DNA of 64,000 nucleotides from contig JBCCPJ010000019.1 in assembly GCA_039024895.1 (NCBI GenBank), forward strand, positions 3,345 through 67,344, read 5' to 3'. Shown here in pieces: positions 1 through 9,016 of the stretch. The stretch is from JAJDOD01 sp039024895. Its GTDB lineage: Bacteria > Pseudomonadota > Alphaproteobacteria > Rhodobacterales > Rhodobacteraceae. The notes below the pieces were generated by a model, which was given only the letters and a program-made list of their open reading frames with translations, was not told the DNA's origin and did not search any database. The position numbers and the translations under genes are program-made. Every line of letters starts with the position of its first letter. Position 1 is the stretch's first letter.

Positions 1-33
1 TGCTTACGTTTAGCCAAACGACATGGAGATACA

Positions 34-110
<77 letters not shown>

Positions 111-326
111 CTGAGGGGCGTATAGCTTGTGCGGAAACGGGGTGCAATTTCTAATGCAGCATCAAACGCAACGGACGTCGATAGGCGGCGCACCGCGCGC
201 CACGTGAGAAGGTTCTGATTTTCCACGAATTTGACACAAACCGTCCCGCGCTCACGGGCTTACATCCAACCAAAGGAATTGTTTAGACTATCAGGATAAA
301 CAACCTTGGGGGCAAGGAAGGGTTCC

Positions 327-455
327 ATGGTTGATGGGTTAACGCAACAGGATTGGCAGCGGATCGTTTTTGCGCTGTCCCAATTTACGCATAACGCCGA
401 GTTTAGGGAAACTCTGGCGCGGGTATCGCAATTCCTCGATAGCCCAAAGGAATAA
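327..455 (+). CDS. small hypothetical protein, 42 aa
   Basis: An ATG at 327 follows a purine-rich AAGGAAGGG ribosome-binding site and opens 42 codons ending in TAA. The product is hydrophilic with one likely amphipathic helix (LTQQDWQRIVFALSQF) and no membrane segment or signal peptide. It converges on sufS, whose stop codon lies 6 bp beyond its own. No family is recognised. Support comes only from the ribosome-binding site and the protein-like composition, so it could be a chance ORF. Confidence 0.45.
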   Translation: MVDGLTQQDWQRIVFALSQFTHNAEFRETLARVSQFLDSPKE

Positions 456-461
456 GTCCGG

Positions 462-1682
462 TTACGCGAACAATTCGTGACACAGTTCCAGCGCGTCGAT
501 TAGCACATCGACCTCGTCTGTGGTGTTGTAAAGACCGAAACTGGCGCGCGTTGTCGCGTTCACACCTAGATGATCCATCAACGGACCGACGCAGTGCTGC
601 CCCGCCCGGACGGCAACGCCTTTCTTGTCAAGCACTGTTGAGATGTCATGGGGATGGGCAGGCCCATCCAGCGTGAACGAAAAGATTGCGGCTTTGTCCT
701 GCGTTGTCCCTTGGACCTGCAACCAATTCAGCCCGTCGAGTTTCGTCCGCGTGTAGTCCCGTAGCCCGTCTTCATGGGCCGCAATATTGTCCATGCCGAG
801 CCCCATCATATATTCGAGCGCCACGCCAAGCCCAATCTGCTGGACAATGCCGGGCGTTCCGGCCTCGAACTTCATAGGCGGATCGTTCCAAGTAATCTGG
901 TCCTTATGCACTTCGCGGATCATATCACCGCCACCGATGAACGGGCGCATTTCCTCCATGCGTGCGCGCTTGACGAAAATTGCGCCTGAGCCCGATGGTC
1001 CGTAGAGTTTGTGACCGGTGATCGCATAGAAATCGCAATCGAGGGCTTGCACATCAACTGGCATATGCACGGCGGCCTGTGAGCCATCGACCAACACCGG
1101 AACACCTTCGGCATGGGCACCCGCGCAGATGACCTTAATGTCAACTCGGGTGCCGAGCACGTTGGAAAGATGCGTAACGGCGATCAACTTGGTGGCTGGC
1201 GTTATGGCATCCAAGACCTTTTCGACGGGCAGCGCACCGGTCTCATCCACATCGACCCAGACGAGCTTCACCCCTTGCCGTTCGCGTAAAAAGTGCCATG
1301 GCACGATATTGGCATGATGTTCCATCACTGAGAGGATGATCTCATCCCCGGCCTGCAAGCGCGGCATCGCCCAGCCATAGGCCACCATATTGATGCCTTC
1401 GGTCGTGCCGGTATTCATGATGATTTCGTCCTCGCTCCCGGCATTCAGGAACTTGGCAATCGTCCCGCGCACCGCTTCATACTTATCGGTCGCAAGGTTC
1501 GACAAGTAATGCAGGCCGCGATGCACATTCGCGTATTCCATGGAATAGGCCTGCGTTACTGCATCAATGACAACTTGTGGCTTTTGAGCTGACGCGCCGT
1601 TGTCAAGATACACCAAAGGCTTCCCATTCACCTCACGCGAAAGGATCGGGAAATCCGCGCGAATGTTATCGACGTCATACAT
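462..1682 (-). CDS. sufS: SufS class II cysteine desulfurase
   Basis: Pyridoxal-phosphate enzyme that takes sulfur from cysteine and passes it as persulfide to the SufBCD scaffold in the cytosol. The 406 residues match the family length. The cofactor lysine is K225 in ITGHKLYGPSG, and the persulfide cysteine is C364 in RAGQHC, the same number as in E. coli SufS. It is the last gene of the suf operon, and its ATG overlaps the end of the preceding Yip1-like gene by 8 bp, which suggests translational coupling. No SufE or SufU acceptor gene lies in the window. A second, IscS-type desulfurase is encoded at the other end of the operon. Confidence 0.96.
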   Translation of the reverse strand: MYDVDNIRADFPILSREVNGKPLVYLDNGASAQKPQVVIDAVTQAYSMEYANVHRGLHYLSNLATDKYEAVRGTIAKFLNAGSEDEIIMNTGTTEGINMVAYGWAMPRLQAGDEIILSVMEHHANIVPWHFLRERQGVKLVWVDVDETGALPVEKVLDAITPATKLIAVTHLSNVLGTRVDIKVICAGAHAEGVPVLVDGSQAAVHMPVDVQALDCDFYAITGHKLYGPSGSGAIFVKRARMEEMRPFIGGGDMIREVHKDQITWNDPPMKFEAGTPGIVQQIGLGVALEYMMGLGMDNIAAHEDGLRDYTRTKLDGLNWLQVQGTTQDKAAIFSFTLDGPAHPHDISTVLDKKGVAVRAGQHCVGPLMDHLGVNATTRASFGLYNTTDEVDVLIDALELCHELFA

Positions 1683-2244
1683 CAGACATGCTCATCGTTT
1701 CTGGAACTGTGAAAGGCGCGACGGCAAACGCGACAATGAAGGAGGCGATCAGCGTCACTGCAAACGCCCGGCCCAAGCTTTGGAAGCCGTGTAGCGCCGC
1801 AACGAAATTGACCTGTATCCAAAACAGGAAAAGTGCCACGCCGAAGATAAACAAAACCGCGAGATCTGGCGAAACAAGCGCCAGAACAACCTGTAGCGCC
1901 GAGGCGGGCAAGAGCATGGCTTGCAGAAAAGCCACCAACAACAGCGCATCCTCGATGCTGCCCAAGCCGCCAAACCACCTTCCGACTAAAGTGACCACAA
2001 GGGAGAAAACACCGGTGATCGCCAAGTACACAACGAGGCTGCGGAAAGGCTGCGTTTCAACCTCCACATTGCCCATGACCGCAAAGAGCAACGTATCCAG
2101 CAAAACGCTCAAAATCGCGAGCAGGACCAGTGTCGACAAGACGATTTGGAACGGTACACCGAGCGCAAGGATATCTGCAGCGGCAGCGCGCGGCTCACGA
2201 ATGGCACGCAAGCCTTGCGCATAAAGGGAGTCGAAAAGCGTCAT
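1675..2244 (-). CDS. Yip1-family membrane protein in suf operon
   Basis: Predicted inner-membrane protein of 189 residues with about five hydrophobic segments, for example LSTLVLLAILSVLLDTLLF and ALLLVAFLQAMLLPASALQ. The short N-terminal cytosolic stretch and helix layout resemble the bacterial Yip1/DUF1282 group. Its start overlaps the upstream membrane gene by 4 bp (ATGA) and its end overlaps sufS by 8 bp, so it is built into the suf transcript. No function in Fe-S assembly is established from the sequence. The family call rests on pattern recognition only. Confidence 0.75.
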   Translation of the reverse strand: MTLFDSLYAQGLRAIREPRAAAADILALGVPFQIVLSTLVLLAILSVLLDTLLFAVMGNVEVETQPFRSLVVYLAITGVFSLVVTLVGRWFGGLGSIEDALLLVAFLQAMLLPASALQVVLALVSPDLAVLFIFGVALFLFWIQVNFVAALHGFQSLGRAFAVTLIASFIVAFAVAPFTVPETMSMSDV

Positions 2245-2744
2245 ACTGCAGGTTCCTGCCCCGTGCGCACCGCCGCTACAAGTCCGAATATCGTGAACGC
2301 CCCAAACGCGCCAATGGCCGCCAGCCCCGATAGCATGGTGCCCGAGCTCTCCCCGGTAAATCCCGCCGCCAAGCCGGACAGAAGCCAGAGCGGCGACGAC
2401 GCCAACAGCGCCCAGAACATCGCCATGCGGACATGGTGACCACGGGCGTTGAGGCGAAGTAGTTTAAGCAACAAGATAAGCAAAATAGACAGCCCATAGA
2501 ACACAAGCGGCATCATTAGGAGCCACGCAAAGAAAGAGCCCGCCATGCGGCCCTGAAAAGGGATGGACGGATCTAAAAACGCTTGTCGCGACAGATTGGG
2601 CAGCGTGGCCACAAACAGCAGGAAGCACGCGCCCATCAAGACGGCCAACGCACGACCTTCGCTGCGCTCGCCCGCCTGCATCTGGCGCGACTGCACTTCC
2701 CGGGGTGCGCGATACGTCCGTACGATGTCCAGCGCGATGCTCAT
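2241..2744 (-). CDS. hypothetical membrane protein in suf operon
   Basis: A 167-residue protein with a charged N terminus of about 30 residues, then about four membrane segments (ALAVLMGACFLLFVATL, FFAWLLMMPLVFYGLSIL, MAMFWALLASSPLWLLSGL, LSGLAAIGAFGAFTIFGLVA). Size and layout resemble the neighbouring Yip1-like protein, so the two may be distant paralogs working as a pair. It begins 19 bp after sufD and overlaps the next gene by 4 bp. I do not recognise a defined family with certainty. Confidence 0.72.
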   Translation of the reverse strand: MSIALDIVRTYRAPREVQSRQMQAGERSEGRALAVLMGACFLLFVATLPNLSRQAFLDPSIPFQGRMAGSFFAWLLMMPLVFYGLSILLILLLKLLRLNARGHHVRMAMFWALLASSPLWLLSGLAAGFTGESSGTMLSGLAAIGAFGAFTIFGLVAAVRTGQEPAV

Positions 2745-2763
2745 TACTCAGCCGATGGCCTCT

Positions 2764-4050
2764 TTAAGTTCTGTGGCGCAATAGCCACCCTTCCAAACGC
2801 ACCAGAATATCTTCCGCGATGGCCTCATCCTCAATCTCTTCAATCGCTTCGGCCAGGAAAGCCAGCACAAGCAAATCTTGGGCCTCACTGGCTGGCACAC
2901 CCCGCGAGCGCAAATAGAATAACGCTTCTTCGTCGATTGCGCCGCTCGTTGAGCCATGGGAGCACGCCACGTCATCGGCGTAAATCTCAAGCTCGGGTTT
3001 GGCGAGGAATTGTGCGTCGTCATCAAGAAGCAAGGACTGGCTGATTTGATATCCGTCGGTCTTCTGCGCACCCGCCTTCACCAGGATTTTCCCCTGGAAT
3101 GTGCCAACCGCCCCATTCTTAAGAACCTTTTTGAACACCTGGCGGCTTTCGCAATTCACCGCATCATGGGTTACAAAAACCGTATCATCGTGATGAAAGT
3201 CGCCGTCACCTACGGCAGCACCGGCGATATGTGCGATTGCATTGTCCCCGGTGAGTTCAATGAACGCCTCGTTGCGAGTTAGCCGACCATTCGCCGTCAG
3301 TGTAAAGCTCTTGAACACGCTCTCTTCACCGAGCCGCGCAAAGATGTGTGTCACGGCCCGGCGTTCGTGATCCCGCCCCTGACTGCGAATGTGGTGAAAC
3401 GCAGCGCCATCGGCCACCTCGACTTCAAAGCACTTGTTGAACCGCGCCGCCGCAGGCCCACCCTCCATGACAGTGACCTCGGCACCCGCTTCCACCTTCA
3501 CCAGAAAGTGCAAAATGGCGTCGCTATCGGTCTTTTCGTGGAGGTAGCGCAAATGTAGAGGCTTTGAGGGTTTCCCGGTCACCCGTACCACAATGCCGTC
3601 GGTGGCAAATGCGGTGTTAAGCGCCGCGAAGGGACGCACAACCGGATCCTGCCCCCGAGCTTCGAGAACGCCATATAAGTCCTTGGCCCAATGAATATCT
3701 TGCGACATCACATCCGACAACCGCGCAACTTCGACACCTTCCAGGCTCAAATCGTCCGACGCTTCCGGGTCGAAGACACCATCCCGAAAAACGATGCAAA
3801 GCCGGTCAAGGTCACAGAAGGCGGGGTTCTCGTCACCTTTGAACAAAGCCGCCTCTGGCGCATTCGGTGCATTAAGCGTTTCCGGCTTGGTAAAGCGCCA
3901 ATATTCATCACGGGACGCCGGAAGCCCCATCGCCCTGAACCGGGCGAGCGCATCTTGGCGCGCCTTCGTGGCCCAGACAGACCCATCGGGCAGTGTCAGC
4001 CGCGCCAGCCGCGCCTCAGTGGCGTCCTGCTTCGCTTGTGGCAGTGCCAT
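2764..4050 (-). CDS. sufD: SufD, Fe-S cluster scaffold subunit
   Basis: Component of the SufBC2D scaffold on which Fe-S clusters are built. The 428 residues carry the beta-helical SufB/SufD core in the C-terminal half, including GTFQGKILVKAGAQKTDGYQ and the DDVACSHGSTSGAIDEEALFY segment typical of SufD. The N-terminal part is the less conserved helical domain. Its ATG shares one base with the stop codon of sufC (TAATG), so translation is probably coupled. Confidence 0.95.
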   Translation of the reverse strand: MALPQAKQDATEARLARLTLPDGSVWATKARQDALARFRAMGLPASRDEYWRFTKPETLNAPNAPEAALFKGDENPAFCDLDRLCIVFRDGVFDPEASDDLSLEGVEVARLSDVMSQDIHWAKDLYGVLEARGQDPVVRPFAALNTAFATDGIVVRVTGKPSKPLHLRYLHEKTDSDAILHFLVKVEAGAEVTVMEGGPAAARFNKCFEVEVADGAAFHHIRSQGRDHERRAVTHIFARLGEESVFKSFTLTANGRLTRNEAFIELTGDNAIAHIAGAAVGDGDFHHDDTVFVTHDAVNCESRQVFKKVLKNGAVGTFQGKILVKAGAQKTDGYQISQSLLLDDDAQFLAKPELEIYADDVACSHGSTSGAIDEEALFYLRSRGVPASEAQDLLVLAFLAEAIEEIEDEAIAEDILVRLEGWLLRHRT

Positions 4051-4805
4051 TACGCAACCTCCGCGAGGATGTCTGCATAGCCATTGTTCTCGACCTCAAG
4101 CGCGAGCTCGGGCCCGCCGCTTTTCACAATCCGTCCGTCCGCCATGATGTGTACAACGTCCGGTTTGATATGATCGAGCAAGCGCTGATAGTGGGTGATC
4201 ACCAACAAGGCACGCCCAGTATCGCGCAACGCATTCACGCCCTCGGACACCAGCCGCATCGCATCCACGTCGAGACCGGAATCCGTCTCGTCGAGAATGC
4301 ACATTTTCGGCTCAAGCATCGCCATCTGAAGAATTTCGTTCCGCTTCTTCTCACCACCGGAAAAGCCAACATTGACAGGACGCTTCAGCATGTCGGCGTC
4401 AATCTTCAGGCTTTTCGCCTTTTCACGGATAACCTTCAGAAAGTCTGCCGCGCTCAGTTCCTCTTCGCCCCGCGCCTTGCGTTGTGCGTTAAGCGCCGTG
4501 CGAAGGAAGGTCATGTTGCCAACGCCAGGGATCTCGACCGGATACTGAAATGCCAGGAACAAACCGGCGGCGGCACGTTCTTCCGGCTCCATTTCGAGAA
4601 CGTCTTCGCCTTCCAGCGTGGCCACGCCTTCGGTGACCTCATAGCCATCGCGCCCCGAAAGCACGTAAGACAAGGTCGACTTGCCCGAGCCGTTGGGCCC
4701 CATAATTGCATGCACGGCGCCGGCTGGCACTTCCAGATCGACCCCTTTCAGGATTTGCTTGTCTTCTTCCTCAAGTTTCACATGGAGGTTATTGATTTTC
4801 AGCAT
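4050..4805 (-). CDS. sufC: SufC, Fe-S assembly ATPase
   Basis: ABC-type ATPase subunit that drives shape changes in the SufBC2D scaffold. Seen in the 251 residues are Walker A GPNGSGKST, the signature FSGGEKKR, and Walker B ILDETDSGLD. The start chosen is the ATG at 4805 (MLKINNLHVKLEEED), which follows a GAGGAAAAA ribosome-binding site. The reading frame stays open 15 codons further upstream, but that extension does not look like SufC. It is followed directly by sufD with a one-base overlap. Confidence 0.96.
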   Translation of the reverse strand: MLKINNLHVKLEEEDKQILKGVDLEVPAGAVHAIMGPNGSGKSTLSYVLSGRDGYEVTEGVATLEGEDVLEMEPEERAAAGLFLAFQYPVEIPGVGNMTFLRTALNAQRKARGEEELSAADFLKVIREKAKSLKIDADMLKRPVNVGFSGGEKKRNEILQMAMLEPKMCILDETDSGLDVDAMRLVSEGVNALRDTGRALLVITHYQRLLDHIKPDVVHIMADGRIVKSGGPELALEVENNGYADILAEVA

Positions 4806-4883
4806 TTTTTCCTCACGAAACGGTAAGTGCCCGGCCTTGCAGGGACGCAAAGCCAGGCACAGAGCCCAAGTTGTAGTGTTGAG

Positions 4884-5426
4884 TTAAACGGCGGCCAGTG
4901 CTGCCGTTACATAGTCTTCCGAAAAGAACCCGGCGTAGAGCCCAGGCATCGCCTGTATCAGATCGGCCTTGTAATAAAACACCGAAGCGAAACCACCCGC
5001 GAGTCCCAGAAAGCGCACGCCTTGCATCAGTCGAAAGGTCCAGCCGAAGGCGAGCGCCAGCAGACCGCCGAACAAAAACGGCGCGTATTGCAGATAGGGC
5101 GCGACCGCTTCCGGTGCGGTTATCGGCAAAAGCCCACCGTCCCCAAAGAAATGGAAGTCCATCGCCTGCCCCACGAACATCGAGAGGCCGCCAAAAATCA
5201 CAGCTAGCAACGTCAGCGTTAACGTGGAGCCGGAGGTCAGATCGACGTTTTTCTTCTTTTTCTTCTTCACGCGGACAGTATTGGTCGCCTTGCCCTTTTT
5301 CTTGCCGTAGACCTGCGCCTCGTCCACCGGGCCTATATGCACTTCGCCCATGGTGTTCGCGCCACCCTTCTTGATGCGCGAAATACGACGATCGAACCCG
5401 TCGCGTTGATCCTTCGCAATAGCCAT
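4884..5426 (-). CDS. hypothetical membrane protein with poly-lysine tract
   Basis: A 180-residue protein if started at the ATG at 5426 (MAIAKDQRDGFDRRISRI); an in-frame ATG at 5480 would add 18 residues. The N-terminal 60 residues are cytosolic and very basic, with KKGK and a VRVKKKKKKN run just before the first membrane segment. About three or four hydrophobic segments follow (LTLTLLAVIFGGLSMFVG, YAPFLFGGLLALAFGW, LGLAGGFASVFYY). It lies between the YbjQ-like gene and sufC in the suf operon. I do not recognise the family, and any role in Fe-S assembly is only inferred from position. Confidence 0.75.
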   Translation of the reverse strand: MAIAKDQRDGFDRRISRIKKGGANTMGEVHIGPVDEAQVYGKKKGKATNTVRVKKKKKKNVDLTSGSTLTLTLLAVIFGGLSMFVGQAMDFHFFGDGGLLPITAPEAVAPYLQYAPFLFGGLLALAFGWTFRLMQGVRFLGLAGGFASVFYYKADLIQAMPGLYAGFFSEDYVTAALAAV

Positions 5427-5543
5427 GCCTGTTTTCCCGTTTGCTCGGTTGCGCATTTTTTCCCAAGCAAATGCGGCCAAATAATGGCTGCCACGCGGAG
5501 AATTCAGTGCGATTTCCTTGATATGAACGGGTTTTGTGCATGG

Positions 5544-5855
5544 TTAACTGACCGTTACCGCCGTACCGGATGCTGAAACCATGAGCATATTGTTAATCAC
5601 TTCGTAATCGAGATCAACGCCCACAACGGCGTTACCACCGGCTTGAACGGCACGCGCTTCCAACTCTCCCAGGGCCGTTTGGCGCGCCTCTGCAAGCGAA
5701 GCCTCATAGGCGCCGGATCGGCCGCCCACGATATCGGTAATCGACGCAAAGATGTCCCGAAAAACATTCGCGCCGAGGATCGCTTCTCCAACGACAACGC
5801 CGTGATAGCTCTTGATCGATTTGCCCTCGACGGAGGGTGTGGTCGTTACGATCAT
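5544..5855 (-). CDS. YbjQ/UPF0145-like protein
   Basis: Small cytosolic protein of 103 residues with the features of the YbjQ (UPF0145) family: a start like MIVTTTPSVEG, then GVVVGEAILGANVFRD, and an ending with GGNAVVGVDLDYEV followed by VSASGTAV. Family members form multimeric rings and their biological role is unclear. The ATG at 5855 is preferred over 5879 because GGGGAGAG lies at a good distance upstream. It is co-oriented with the suf genes and so probably co-transcribed. Confidence 0.85.
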   Translation of the reverse strand: MIVTTTPSVEGKSIKSYHGVVVGEAILGANVFRDIFASITDIVGGRSGAYEASLAEARQTALGELEARAVQAGGNAVVGVDLDYEVINNMLMVSASGTAVTVS

Positions 5856-5960
5856 GCCTGTCTCTCCCCAAGGGTTCATGGCGCCGATGCGCCCTGGACG
5901 TGATCCAGGGCCGCCTCTGTAAGCCGGAGGTTCCGGGTCAAGCCCGGGAGAGCGCGCGCG

Positions 5961-6146
5961 TCATTCATCCCGCATCCTCCGGTGCAAAATAAAGCTCGCA
6001 AACAGACTGCCTAGAAAGCCCGAGACAAAACTCACTCCAATCACCTGACCGCGTTGCAACATGTCCGTCAGCCAATCAACACCCACAGCAAAACACGCAC
6101 AGAAGATGCCAGTAAGAGCGGCGGAGAGGATCACACTGCGTGCCAT
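5961..6146 (-). CDS. small membrane protein, 61 aa
   Basis: A 61-residue protein with two hydrophobic segments (VILSAALTGIFCACFAVGVDW and IGVSFVSGFLGSLFASFIL) and a charged tail HRRMRDE. It sits 3 bp downstream of another micro membrane gene and in the same direction as the suf genes, so it is probably part of the operon. No family is recognised. Its protein-like hydropathy and tight packing support it as real. Confidence 0.62.
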   Translation of the reverse strand: MARSVILSAALTGIFCACFAVGVDWLTDMLQRGQVIGVSFVSGFLGSLFASFILHRRMRDE

Positions 6147-6149
6147 GCC

Positions 6150-6323
6150 CTACTCGCCTGCATGGTCATCCGTCATGGAGAACGAAACACTGCCGCCTTC
6201 ATCTTCGTCATGACCGATCATGTCCTGCGTATCTCCTCGCTGTGTCATCACGTACCAGACGGCTACGAGCCCGCCGACCACAGCGCCCAACCCAGCGAGC
6301 CATGTGATCAACGCGTCGCTCAC
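6150..6323 (-). CDS. small membrane protein, 57 aa, GTG start overlapping sufB
   Basis: The GTG at 6323 overlaps the sufB stop codon by four bases (GTGA), and a GAAGGGTC ribosome-binding site lies within the end of sufB. The product (start VSDALITWLAGLGAVVGG) has one membrane segment of about 20 residues followed by an acidic cytosolic tail with DEDEGG. The coupling to sufB argues for a real gene. No family is recognised. The frame stays open upstream inside sufB, but that stretch reads as a shadow of sufB. Confidence 0.6.
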   Translation of the reverse strand: MSDALITWLAGLGAVVGGLVAVWYVMTQRGDTQDMIGHDEDEGGSVSFSMTDDHAGE

Positions 6324-7840
6324 CCGACTGACCCTTCTAGCGAGATCGCCACCAACTGCTGCGCTTCCATGGCAAATTCCATCGGCAGCGCTTGCAGTAC
6401 CTCGCGCGCAAAGCCGTTGACGATGAGTGCCACGGCTTCTTCCTCGTCCATGCCCCGCTGACGGCAATAGAACATCTGATCGTCATCGATCTTTGACGTC
6501 GTTGCCTCATGCTCAACCCGCGAGGAATTATTCTTCACCTCGATGTAGGGCACCGTGTGTGCGCCACACTTGTCACCGATGAGCAGCGAGTCGCACTGCG
6601 TGTAGTTCCGCCCGTTCTTCGCGCGCGGATGCATCGATACGAGGCCTCGATACGTATTTTGAGCAAATCCCGCGCTGATCCCCTTGGAGACAATCCGCGA
6701 CTTCGTGTTCTTGCCCAGATGCACCATCTTCGTGCCGGTATCGGCCTGCTGATAATTGTTGGTGATCGCAATAGAGTAGAATTCGCCCTGGCTGTCATCG
6801 CCGCGCAGAATGCAGGACGGGTATTTCCAGGTAACGGCAGACCCCGTCTCCACCTGCGTCCACATAACCTTCGACCGATCTCCGCGGCAATCGGCGCGTT
6901 TGGTGACAAAGTTGTAGATGCCACCATTGCCTTCCTCGTCGCCGGGGAACCAGTTCTGAACCGTGGAATATTTGATCTCCGCGTCTTCCAGCGCCACCAG
7001 TTCAACCACGGCCGCATGAAGTTGCGACGTGTCGCGCTGCGGCGCTGTGCAACCTTCTAGATAGGACACGTAAGAGCCCTTGTCGGCAATGATCAACGTC
7101 CGCTCGAACTGCCCGGTATTTTCCGCATTGATCCGGAAGTAGGTGGAAAGCTCCATCGGACATTTTACACCGGGTGGGATGTAGACAAACGAGCCATCGG
7201 AAAAGACAGCGCAGTTCAACGTAGCATAGTAATTGTCCGAAACCGGCACCACAGAGGCGAGATATTTCTTCACCAGCTCCGGATGTTCACGGATCGCCTC
7301 GGAGATAGAGCAGAAGATCACACCCGCTTTTGCCAATTCAGCCTGGAACGTCGTCCCGACCGACACACTGTCGAACACTGCATCCACGGCGACTTTCCGT
7401 CCCTCTGACGGCACATTGCCCGCGTCTTCGACGCCCGCGAGGATCATCTGTTCTTTCAAGGGAATACCGAGCTTCTCGTAGGTATCCAACAGTTTGGGGT
7501 CGACCTCGTCCAGCGATTTCGGCTTTTCCTGCATGCTCTTCGGCTTGGCGTAATAGTACTGGTCCTGAAAATCGATCTTAGGATAATCCACCATCGCCCA
7601 GTCGGGTTCTTTCATCTCAAGCCAGCGGCGATAGGCTTCGAGACGCCACTCGGTCATCCAGGCAGGCTCTTCATTCTTGGCGGAAATCAGACGCACGATA
7701 TCTTCGGTCAGCCCTTTTGGGGCGTACTCCATTTCGATATCGGTCTCCCACCCGTATTTATAGGTGTCGAGCTCGCGTACCGCATCAACCGTTTCCTGAT
7801 CGACGCCGTCTTTAACGCTTGTGTTATCCAAAGCTGCCAT
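6320..7840 (-). CDS. sufB: SufB, Fe-S cluster scaffold subunit
   Basis: Core scaffold subunit of the SufBC2D complex that receives sulfur and holds the nascent cluster. The 506 residues include the family's C-terminal block TQCDSLLIGDKCGAHTVPY and the nearby VEHEATTSKI and QMFYCRQRG segments, which contain cysteines thought to matter for cluster formation. Length is normal for alphaproteobacterial SufB. It follows the cysteine desulfurase gene by 12 bp and is followed by the micro gene at 6323 with a four-base overlap. sufC and sufD are separated from it by four small genes, unlike the compact sufBCD order of E. coli. Confidence 0.97.
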   Translation of the reverse strand: MAALDNTSVKDGVDQETVDAVRELDTYKYGWETDIEMEYAPKGLTEDIVRLISAKNEEPAWMTEWRLEAYRRWLEMKEPDWAMVDYPKIDFQDQYYYAKPKSMQEKPKSLDEVDPKLLDTYEKLGIPLKEQMILAGVEDAGNVPSEGRKVAVDAVFDSVSVGTTFQAELAKAGVIFCSISEAIREHPELVKKYLASVVPVSDNYYATLNCAVFSDGSFVYIPPGVKCPMELSTYFRINAENTGQFERTLIIADKGSYVSYLEGCTAPQRDTSQLHAAVVELVALEDAEIKYSTVQNWFPGDEEGNGGIYNFVTKRADCRGDRSKVMWTQVETGSAVTWKYPSCILRGDDSQGEFYSIAITNNYQQADTGTKMVHLGKNTKSRIVSKGISAGFAQNTYRGLVSMHPRAKNGRNYTQCDSLLIGDKCGAHTVPYIEVKNNSSRVEHEATTSKIDDDQMFYCRQRGMDEEEAVALIVNGFAREVLQALPMEFAMEAQQLVAISLEGSVG

Positions 7841-7852
7841 CCTTACGTCCCC

Positions 7853-8938
7853 TCATGCCGCCCGCTGGCGGAACCGCTTCTCGTGCCTCAACCACGCTTC
7901 AGCGAAACGCAGCACCTCATCTTCCGTCGTCGTTGGCCCGAGCGACACGCGAAGCGCCCCCTCCGCCGCACGCTCATCAAGGCCCATCGCCTTCAGCACC
8001 CGAGGCACCTTGACTTTGCCACTGGAACAAGCAGAGCCGGACGATACCGCAAATCCTGCCAAGTCCATTTGCATCACCTGCGTCTCGCCCTTCCAGCCAG
8101 GCGTCACAAAGCAACTTGTGTTTGGCAGACGCGGCAATCCATTACCGATTAAAATAGTCTCTTTTGCTTCCCCTACCAGAGCCTGATCTAGAATATTTCT
8201 AAGTTTCTCGACACCGTCCCAAACTCCGGCATCCTGATCACGCACGGCCGCAGCGCAAGCTGCACCAAAGCCCGAGATTCCAACGATATTTTCTGTGCCA
8301 GACCGCCGACCAAGCTCCTGACCACCCCCCGCCTGCAGCGGGTGCAAATCTACGCCCTCACGGACCAATAGAGCGCCCACGCCCTTCGGCCCGCCAAGCT
8401 TATGCGCCGACAAACACGCAAAATCCGCCTCCGACCAATGGAAGCTCCAAGCGATGCGCCCGACCGCCTGCGTGACATCGAGAAAGAGCCGGTCGGCTAA
8501 GCCATCGCCAAACGAGTACTGGCCGTCGATCTTGTGGGGCGGCTCTGTGATCACCCCGGTTTCCGAATTTGCCAACCCCATCGCAAGGATGTGAGCCGTG
8601 GCGGGCGTACCGTCCTGCCGTACATCGCCCGCATGATGCGCCCAAACAGCGTCATGGGCCGTTTCCTCGACAAACACGTCGCTGCCTGCGGGACGCCGCG
8701 CCAGAACACCCGCTGCTTCCGTCGCGCCAGAGGTGAACACCACTTCCCCGGGCTTGCAGCCACAAAACGCAGCAATTTGACCGCGCGCCGTCTCCACAAT
8801 CGCCTTTGCCGCGCGCCCCTCGCCATGGACACTCGATGGGTTACCCACCACATCCATCGCCTTCAGCATGGCGTCCCGTGCCTCGCGCCGCAAAGGGGCC
8901 GTGGCATTCCAGTCGAGATATACCCGTTCCGCTTTCAT
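7853..8938 (-). CDS. IscS/NifS-type cysteine desulfurase
   Basis: Class I pyridoxal-phosphate cysteine desulfurase of 361 residues, shorter than E. coli IscS (404). The cofactor lysine is K180 in SAHKLGGPKG, and the persulfide cysteine is C304 in SSGSACSSGK, which sits on the long mobile loop of class I enzymes. It lies between iscR and sufB, so the operon encodes two desulfurases of different classes (SufS is at the far end). It probably supplies sulfur to SufB. The upstream ribosome-binding site is weak and lies 78 bp after iscR. Confidence 0.92.
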   Translation of the reverse strand: MKAERVYLDWNATAPLRREARDAMLKAMDVVGNPSSVHGEGRAAKAIVETARGQIAAFCGCKPGEVVFTSGATEAAGVLARRPAGSDVFVEETAHDAVWAHHAGDVRQDGTPATAHILAMGLANSETGVITEPPHKIDGQYSFGDGLADRLFLDVTQAVGRIAWSFHWSEADFACLSAHKLGGPKGVGALLVREGVDLHPLQAGGGQELGRRSGTENIVGISGFGAACAAAVRDQDAGVWDGVEKLRNILDQALVGEAKETILIGNGLPRLPNTSCFVTPGWKGETQVMQMDLAGFAVSSGSACSSGKVKVPRVLKAMGLDERAAEGALRVSLGPTTTEDEVLRFAEAWLRHEKRFRQRAA

Positions 8939-9016
8939 TGGCTCGAAATAACCCTGAGGTGCGTGAGCGTTGAAATCCCTCGCGTGGAGCGTCGCAGGCC
9001 GATCGTGAGGAATGCA

